Made by a program: the position numbers and the translations under genes. From Pseudomonas sp. R84 (lineage in GTDB: Bacteria; Pseudomonadota; Gammaproteobacteria; Pseudomonadales; Pseudomonadaceae): 64,000 nucleotides of DNA. The notes below the pieces were generated by a model. That model was not told the DNA's origin and made no database searches. It worked only from the letters and a program-made list of their open reading frames with translations. Location of the stretch: positions 6,527,501 to 6,591,500 of the forward strand of contig NZ_CP019426.1 of the NCBI RefSeq assembly GCF_009834515.1, in the 5' to 3' direction. Below are positions 58,047-64,000 of the stretch, piece after piece (positions within the stretch are counted from its first letter, which is position 1; every line of letters begins with the position of its first letter).

Positions 58047-58583
58047 TCAAGATTTCAATGCTTCGGCAAGTTTCGCGATTTTGCCGCGAATCGAGCCATC
58101 GATAACCAGGTCGCCGGCGCGGATAACGACACCACCTATAAGGGCAGCATCCTCCGCAACTTGCAGGCGCACTTCCCGGTTGAGTCGTGCACTGAGAACC
58201 TTGGCGAGTTTGTCTTGCTGTTCTTGGTTCAATGCAAAAGCACTGGTCACTTCAACGTCTACCGACTTCTCTTGTTCGGCCTTGTAAAGGTCGAAAAGAG
58301 CGGCAATCTCCGGCAGAAGCGGGAGACGGTCGTTTTCGGCAACGACATTGATGAAGTTCTGTGCCTTGGCATCAAACTTGTCGCCGCACACGTCAATAAA
58401 CGTGGCGGCCTTTTCTGCGCTCGTCAGTCGCGGGGCCTTGAGCACGCGCTGCATGGTGTCGTCTTGTGACACCGCTGCAGCCAGGCCGAGCATGGCTGAC
58501 CAATTGGCCAGTTGCTGGTGGGCCTGAGCGTGCTCGAAGGCCGCCTTAGCGTAAGGTCGGGCCAACGTGGTCAGTTCTGCCAT
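58047..58583 (-). CDS. atpH: ATP synthase delta subunit
   Basis: A 178-residue peripheral-stalk subunit. The N-terminal helix bundle begins [17 protein letters not shown] and the C-terminal part has [20 protein letters not shown] and the closing [20 protein letters not shown]. It joins F1 to the b subunits. Confidence 0.96.
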   Translation of the reverse strand: MAELTTLARPYAKAAFEHAQAHQQLANWSAMLGLAAAVSQDDTMQRVLKAPRLTSAEKAATFIDVCGDKFDAKAQNFINVVAENDRLPLLPEIAALFDLYKAEQEKSVDVEVTSAFALNQEQQDKLAKVLSARLNREVRLQVAEDAALIGGVVIRAGDLVIDGSIRGKIAKLAEALKS

Positions 58584-58595
58584 GATCGCCCTCGC

Positions 58596-59066
58596 TTAGA
58601 TTTCAGCAGCCAGTTGGTTAACCAGCTCTGCGTGCGCGTTTTGATCGATTGTGGCACCCAGGATCTTCTCGGCGCCGCCGACAGCCAGCAAACCCACTTG
58701 GGCGCGCAGCTTGTCTTTGACACTGTTCAGTTCCTGTTCGATCTCGGCTTGAGCCTGAACCTTCACACGGTCAGCGTCGACACGGGCCTTTTCAACGGCC
58801 TCTTCGACAATCTGGTTACCGCGTTTCTTGGCTTGCTCGATGATTTCAGCTGCCTGAGCTTTCGCTTCGCGCAGTTGCTGACCCGCTTTTTCTTGGGCCA
58901 ACTCCAGGTCGCGAGCTGCACGGCTGGCAGCGTCCAGACCATCAGCGATCTTCTTTTGACGTTCGTGCAGGGCAGCGATGACCGGAGGCCATACATACTT
59001 CATGCAGAACAGTACAAAAATCAGGAACGCAACGGACTGGCCAATCAGGGTCGCATTAATGTTCAC
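58596..59066 (-). CDS. atpF: ATP synthase b subunit
   Basis: A 156-residue stator subunit with one N-terminal transmembrane helix ([20 protein letters not shown]) and a long charged coiled coil ([20 protein letters not shown] and onward). It starts with GTG at 59066, preceded by GAGGTG at seven bases. It dimerises to form the outer stalk. Confidence 0.95.
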   Translation of the reverse strand: MNINATLIGQSVAFLIFVLFCMKYVWPPVIAALHERQKKIADGLDAASRAARDLELAQEKAGQQLREAKAQAAEIIEQAKKRGNQIVEEAVEKARVDADRVKVQAQAEIEQELNSVKDKLRAQVGLLAVGGAEKILGATIDQNAHAELVNQLAAEI

Positions 59067-59125
59067 GCCAACACCTCGCAGTTACGTTGTCCATCACATC
59101 AAATTACTCGGAAGAATCCGGGTAA

Positions 59126-59398
<273 letters not shown>

Positions 59399-59470
59399 TT
59401 ACGTCGTATGGTTTAGGTTTTTTAGATTAAAGCGGTAAAACAAATCGTTTCAGGTGCCCTGTGAAGAGCC

Positions 59471-59492
59471 CCTTCCCGTTTGACCGGGAAGG
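59471..59492 (-). promoter_or_regulatory. Hairpin in the atpB-atpE intergenic region
   Basis: CCTTCCCG (59471-59478) pairs with CGGGAAGG (59485-59492) in the 133-base gap between atpB and atpE. There is no T-run after it, so it is more likely to stabilise or process the mRNA upstream of the highly translated atpE than to end it. Confidence 0.55.
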
Positions 59493-59516
59493 ACATCAGA
59501 CTAGTCGAGACTGGCC

Positions 59517-60810
<1,294 letters not shown>

Positions 60811-60884
60811 CACGTTTGCTCTCCAATGGTCGGCTGCCAGAATTCAATAACTTGGCATAATTTGTGCCGACAAAATGCGCGCAG

Positions 60885-60913
60885 AGTATAGGGGCGGTTC
60901 TGCCCCTATTCAA
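60885..60913 (-). promoter_or_regulatory. Sigma-70 promoter of the atp operon with inverted repeat spacer
   Basis: On the leftward strand TTGAAT (60913-60908) is separated by 17 bases from TATACT (60890-60885), a good sigma-70 pair about 75 bases before atpI. The spacer holds an eight-base inverted repeat ATAGGGGC / GCCCCTAT (60888-60909), touching both boxes, which could be an operator. Confidence 0.72.
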
Positions 60914-60958
60914 CTGTCAGGTAGTGATTTCCGACTGCGCGCTACATGAGGAAATGTT

Positions 60959-61831
60959 TCAGCGGATGTGCGCGAGCACACCTTGAAGCTCATCGAGGGA
61001 GTTGTAACCGATCACCAACTGACCCTTTCCCTTCTTGCCGTGGCGAATCTGCACCGCAGAGCCTAGGCGCTCGGCCAGACGCTGTTCGAGGCGGGCGATA
61101 TCCGGGTCGGGTTTGCTCGCTTCCACAGGCTCCGGTTTGCCACTCAACCACTGACGAACCAGTGCTTCAGTTTGGCGCACGGTGAGGCCGCGTGCGACAA
61201 CATGTCGCGCCCCTTCCACCTGCTGATTGTCCGGCAGACCGAGCAAAGCACGGGCATGACCCATTTCCAGGTCGCCGTGGGACAACATGGTCTTGATGAC
61301 TTCCGGCAGTGCAATAAGCCGCAACAGGTTAGCCACAGTGACGCGGGACTTACCCACAGCCTCGGCGACCTGTTGCTGCGTCAGCTGGAACTCCTGCTGC
61401 AAACGCTGCAGGGCCACCGCTTCTTCGATCGGGTTGAGATCTTCACGCTGGATGTTCTCGATCAGCGCAATGGCGATCGCGGTTTCATCCGGTACGTCGC
61501 GCACCATCGCCGGGATGGTTTCCTGCCCGGCTTGCTGACTCGCGCGCCAGCGGCGTTCACCGGCGATGATCTCGAAGCGGCCACCGCCAATCGGGCGCAC
61601 CACGATCGGCTGCATCACGCCTTGCGCCTTGATCGACGCTGCCAGTTCTTCCAGCGCCTGAGGATCCATGTCGCGGCGCGGCTGGTATTTGCCGCGCTGC
61701 AGCAGATCCAGTGGCAAGTGCTGCAGTTCGCGGGTGTCAGCTTGCGCCGCTTGTTCTTCCAGCGCGCTGACGGTCGGACCACTCAGCAGTGCATCCAGTC
61801 CACGTCCGAGACCTCGTTTCTTGACGGCCAT
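60959..61831 (-). CDS. parB: Chromosome-partitioning protein ParB
   Basis: A 290-residue CTP-dependent clamp that loads on parS. The CTP motif is GERRWRA (near residue 95), followed by ALIENIQREDLNPIEEA and a helix-turn-helix LTQQQVAEAVGKSRVTVANL. The C-terminal end (about 235-290) is the dimerisation domain. It works with the upstream ParA; its binding sites are the parS sequences at 7.5, 8.5 and 21.8 kb. Confidence 0.96.
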   Translation of the reverse strand: MAVKKRGLGRGLDALLSGPTVSALEEQAAQADTRELQHLPLDLLQRGKYQPRRDMDPQALEELAASIKAQGVMQPIVVRPIGGGRFEIIAGERRWRASQQAGQETIPAMVRDVPDETAIAIALIENIQREDLNPIEEAVALQRLQQEFQLTQQQVAEAVGKSRVTVANLLRLIALPEVIKTMLSHGDLEMGHARALLGLPDNQQVEGARHVVARGLTVRQTEALVRQWLSGKPEPVEASKPDPDIARLEQRLAERLGSAVQIRHGKKGKGQLVIGYNSLDELQGVLAHIR

Positions 61832-61840
61832 GGGGATTCC

Positions 61841-62638
61841 TTAAGTTGCCTGAGCGGCGGCGATGCGTGAGTTTTTGCGCTGACGACGAACCATCTCGCC
61901 GGCCAGGGCCAGATAAGCCAGGGCGCCGCGCGATTGCTTGTCGTAGGCAAGCGCCGGCATGCCGTAGCTCGGCGCTTCGGCCAGGCGGATGTTGCGCGGG
62001 ATCACCGTGTCGTACAGCTGATCGCCGAAGTGTTCCTTGAGCTGCGCCGAAACGTCGTTCATCAGGCTCAGGCGCGGGTCATACATGGTCCGCAGCAGGC
62101 CTTCGACTTTCAGGTTCGGGTTGAGCAATTCAGCGATGCGCTTGATGTTATCCACAAGGTCACTCAAGCCTTCGAGCGCGAAGTACTCGCACTGCATGGG
62201 GATAATCACCCCGTCAGCGGCGACCAGTGCGTTCAGCGTGAGCATCGACAGCGACGGCGGGCAGTCGATCAGAATGTAATCGTAGTTTTCACGGATCGGC
62301 GCCAGCGCGCTGCGCAGACGGCTTTCCTTCATCTGCATTTCCAGCAGCACCACTTCGGCCGCCGTCAAATCGCGGTTGGCCGGCAGCAGTTGGTAACCGC
62401 CGTGCTCGGAATAGTGCATGGCCTGGGCCAGATCGCATTCGCCGATCAGCAGGTCGTAGACCGAGTTTTCCAGGCCGTGTTTATCCACACCGCTACCCAT
62501 GGTGGCGTTGCCCTGTGGATCGAGATCGATCAACAGCACCCGGCGCTTGGTCGCGACCAGGGATGCTGCGAGGTTGATGCAGGTGGTGGTCTTACCCACA
62601 CCACCCTTCTGGTTCGCTATCGCGAATACCTTAGCCAT
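61841..62638 (-). CDS. parA: Chromosome-partitioning ATPase ParA (Soj)
   Basis: A 265-residue deviant Walker ATPase. Walker A is NQKGGVGKTTTCINLA at the N-terminus; Walker A' and B are VLLIDLDPQGNATMGSG and YILIDCPPSLSMLTLNAL (shortened). ATG at 62638 puts the P-loop at the usual place; the ORF reaches further but into leader. It ends nine bases before the parB start. Confidence 0.96.
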   Translation of the reverse strand: MAKVFAIANQKGGVGKTTTCINLAASLVATKRRVLLIDLDPQGNATMGSGVDKHGLENSVYDLLIGECDLAQAMHYSEHGGYQLLPANRDLTAAEVVLLEMQMKESRLRSALAPIRENYDYILIDCPPSLSMLTLNALVAADGVIIPMQCEYFALEGLSDLVDNIKRIAELLNPNLKVEGLLRTMYDPRLSLMNDVSAQLKEHFGDQLYDTVIPRNIRLAEAPSYGMPALAYDKQSRGALAYLALAGEMVRRQRKNSRIAAAQAT

Positions 62639-63265
62639 TCTTGCTTGTGTTCCCAATCATGCCGTGCGGCGCAGTATCAGCAGATGGCGTTGGCCTTGGC
62701 AACCGGGTACGGCCAGGGCGTGTTCGCTATCGAGTTTGAAGTCTGCCGGCAATGCTACCAGCTCATCGGCCGGATGAACGCCCTTCATTGCCAGCCATCG
62801 TGTATCGGCATCGCCGAGGTGGCGAGTCCAGTTGGTGAAGTTCTCCATACTGCTGAACGCCCGGGAAATAATCCCGTTGAACGGCTGTGCAGGCTGGAAG
62901 GCTTCGACACGGCTGTGGATAACTTGCAGGTTATCCAGTTTGAGTTCGAGTTTGACCTGAGTCAGAAAGCGGGTTTTCTTGCCGTTGCTGTCCAGACAAG
63001 TCACTTGCGAATCCGGATACAGGATCGCCAACGGGATGCCTGGCATGCCGCCGCCACTGCCAACGTCGAGCCAACGACCGTTCTCGATGAACGACATCAC
63101 GCTGAGACTATCGAGCAAATGCCTCGACACCATTTCGTCCGGATCGCGCACAGCGGTCAGGTTGTAGGCCTGGTTCCATTTGATCAACAGGGCCAGATAA
63201 CCCAGCAGCAATTCGTGCTGGGTTTCAGTGAGATTGACACCGAGCTCGCGGGCTCCTGTGGATAA
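62148..63265. other. Cluster of perfect DnaA boxes
   Basis: Four exact TTATCCACA 9-mers occur at 62148-62156 and 62481-62489 (forward) and 62914-62922 and 63257-63265 (reverse), inside parA and rsmG. They point to closeness to oriC and possible DnaA titration or control of parAB. No AT-rich unwinding region is seen, so this is not the origin itself. Confidence 0.6.
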
Positions 63266-63301
63266 CTCTTCGGCGTGTTGCGAAGTGACCTTAGAACTCA
63301 A
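62657..63301 (-). CDS. rsmG: 16S rRNA (guanine527-N7)-methyltransferase RsmG
   Basis: A 214-residue SAM enzyme that methylates G527 of 16S rRNA. It has [20 protein letters not shown] and the SAM motif [15 protein letters not shown]. The start is a TTG at 63301 that overlaps the mnmG stop (TTGA); the family N-terminus [17 protein letters not shown] fits this start. It continues the mnmG-rsmG-parA-parB order. Confidence 0.94.
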   Translation of the reverse strand: MSSKVTSQHAEELSTGARELGVNLTETQHELLLGYLALLIKWNQAYNLTAVRDPDEMVSRHLLDSLSVMSFIENGRWLDVGSGGGMPGIPLAILYPDSQVTCLDSNGKKTRFLTQVKLELKLDNLQVIHSRVEAFQPAQPFNGIISRAFSSMENFTNWTRHLGDADTRWLAMKGVHPADELVALPADFKLDSEHALAVPGCQGQRHLLILRRTA

Positions 63302-64000
63302 GCGCTTTGCTCCAACTGACGGCCCGCGCCGCGTTTTTTCAAATGAATCATCAGCAGCGAAATCGCTGCCGGGGTCACACCCGGGATCCGCGAAGCCTGG
63401 CCCAGCGTCTCTGGTCGAGTCGCGCCGAGCTTGCTCTGGATCTCCTTGGAAAGACCGGAAATGTTGGTGTAATCGATATCCACAGGCAGTTTCGTGTCTT
63501 CACTGGCGCGCAGACGGGCGATTTCGTCCTGTTGACGGTCGATGTAACCGGCGTATTTGGTCTTGATTTCCACCTGTTCGGCAACCTGTGGATCTTCGGC
63601 GCCGTTGCCGGTCACTTCGACCAGACCAGCGTAGTCGATTTCCGGTCGACTCAAGAGGTTGAGCAAGTTGTATTCGTGGGTCAGCGGCGTGCCGAATTTC
63701 TCGGCAATCGCATCGCCCTGCTGCGTGTTCGGGCGAACCCAGGTGCTTTTCAGGCGCTGCTCTTCCAGCTCGATACTTTCGCGTTTCTTGCAGAAGGCCG
63801 CCCAACGCGCGTCATCGACCAGACCCAGCTCGCGACCTTTTTCGGTCAGACGCAGGTCAGCGTTGTCCTCACGCAGAATCAGACGGTACTCGGCACGGGA
63901 AGTGAACATGCGGTACGGCTCTTGGGTACCGAGGGTGATCAGGTCGTCGACCAAAACGCCGATGTAGGCTTCATCGCGACGCGGGCACCAGGCTTCTTTG
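63298..64000 (-). CDS. mnmG: tRNA uridine-34 5-carboxymethylaminomethyl modification enzyme MnmG, C-terminal part
   Basis: The last 233 or so residues of MnmG (GidA); the gene continues beyond the right edge. [20 protein letters not shown] and [20 protein letters not shown] are the family signature. The C-terminal helical domain ([19 protein letters not shown]) binds MnmE. With MnmE it modifies U34 of several tRNAs using FAD and folate. Confidence 0.95.
   Translation of the reverse strand, partial: KEAWCPRRDEAYIGVLVDDLITLGTQEPYRMFTSRAEYRLILREDNADLRLTEKGRELGLVDDARWAAFCKKRESIELEEQRLKSTWVRPNTQQGDAIAEKFGTPLTHEYNLLNLLSRPEIDYAGLVEVTGNGAEDPQVAEQVEIKTKYAGYIDRQQDEIARLRASEDTKLPVDIDYTNISGLSKEIQSKLGATRPETLGQASRIPGVTPAAISLLMIHLKKRGAGRQLEQSA

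Noticed and set aside
56418..58469. Long plus-strand ORF (683 codons) opposite atpA and atpH
   Set aside because: It spans two genes on the other strand and has no family features; it reflects high GC third-position bias. The same holds for the 445-codon ORF opposite atpD.
62148..63265. oriC in the DnaA-box cluster
   Set aside because: The boxes lie within intact parA and rsmG coding regions and there is no AT-rich unwinding stretch; the origin is more likely to the right of the window near dnaA.

Overview
The window is a stretch of chromosome from a fluorescent pseudomonad, most likely the Pseudomonas fluorescens group. The evidence is the gene order mnmG-rsmG-parA-parB-atpIBEFHAGDC-glmU-glmR-glmS, the complete A-band (D-rhamnan) O-antigen cluster in the P. 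aeruginosa order, the Zur-type zinc-sparing cluster (COG0523 GTPase, amidase, FolE2, gamma-carbonic anhydrase, second dihydroorotase), and GC-rich REP palindromes of Pseudomonas type. The right end lies close to oriC: parAB and mnmG are there, three parS sites are present, and perfect DnaA boxes are much more frequent than chance.

Layout. 1-3 kb: truncated CPA2 antiporter, acyl-CoA thioesterase, pdxY, DUF3301 protein. 3-13.3 kb: zinc-limitation locus. Leftward genes encode two COG0523 GTPases, a DUF1826 protein and a periplasmic amidase; a six-gene rightward operon encodes folE2, a metal ABC transporter, a gamma-carbonic anhydrase and pyrC2. Two small secreted proteins are interleaved. Two Zur-box palindromes (6318-6330, 8027-8039) lie in the two divergent intergenic regions. 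13.4-16.7 kb: DUF3617 protein, cardiolipin synthase, Cfa. 16.8-24.8 kb: a leftward run holding a bufferin-like RiPP cluster (BufA precursor, BufB MNIO enzyme, BufC partner) and, upstream of it, three SPFH membrane proteins plus a P1B ATPase behind a third Zur box (24824-24836). 25-31 kb: lpd3, Lrp regulator, LysE exporter, two uncharacterised envelope proteins. 31-36 kb: leftward cluster of two paralogous glycosyltransferases, an acyltransferase and a methyltransferase, divergent from the rightward A-band cluster rmd-gmd-wbpW-wzm-wzt-wbpX-wbpY-wbpZ (36.5-45.5 kb). 45.6-49.4 kb: multidomain flavohaem-like oxidoreductase, GST, LysR regulator. 49.4-64 kb: glmS (with an apparently empty attTn7), glmR, glmU, the F1Fo ATP synthase operon, parB, parA, rsmG and the C-terminal part of mnmG.

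How it fits together. Under zinc shortage the 3-13 kb and 18.9-24.8 kb blocks would be derepressed together: transporters and chaperone GTPases bring in and allocate zinc, while FolE2, PyrC2, the amidase and the carbonic anhydrase back up zinc-dependent paralogues. The most interesting material is the SPFH trio plus P1B ATPase, including a His-rich cytosolic tail, followed at once by a metal-binding RiPP cluster with a terminator-like hairpin after its precursor gene. I see no prophage, insertion sequence, CRISPR array, tRNA or rRNA.
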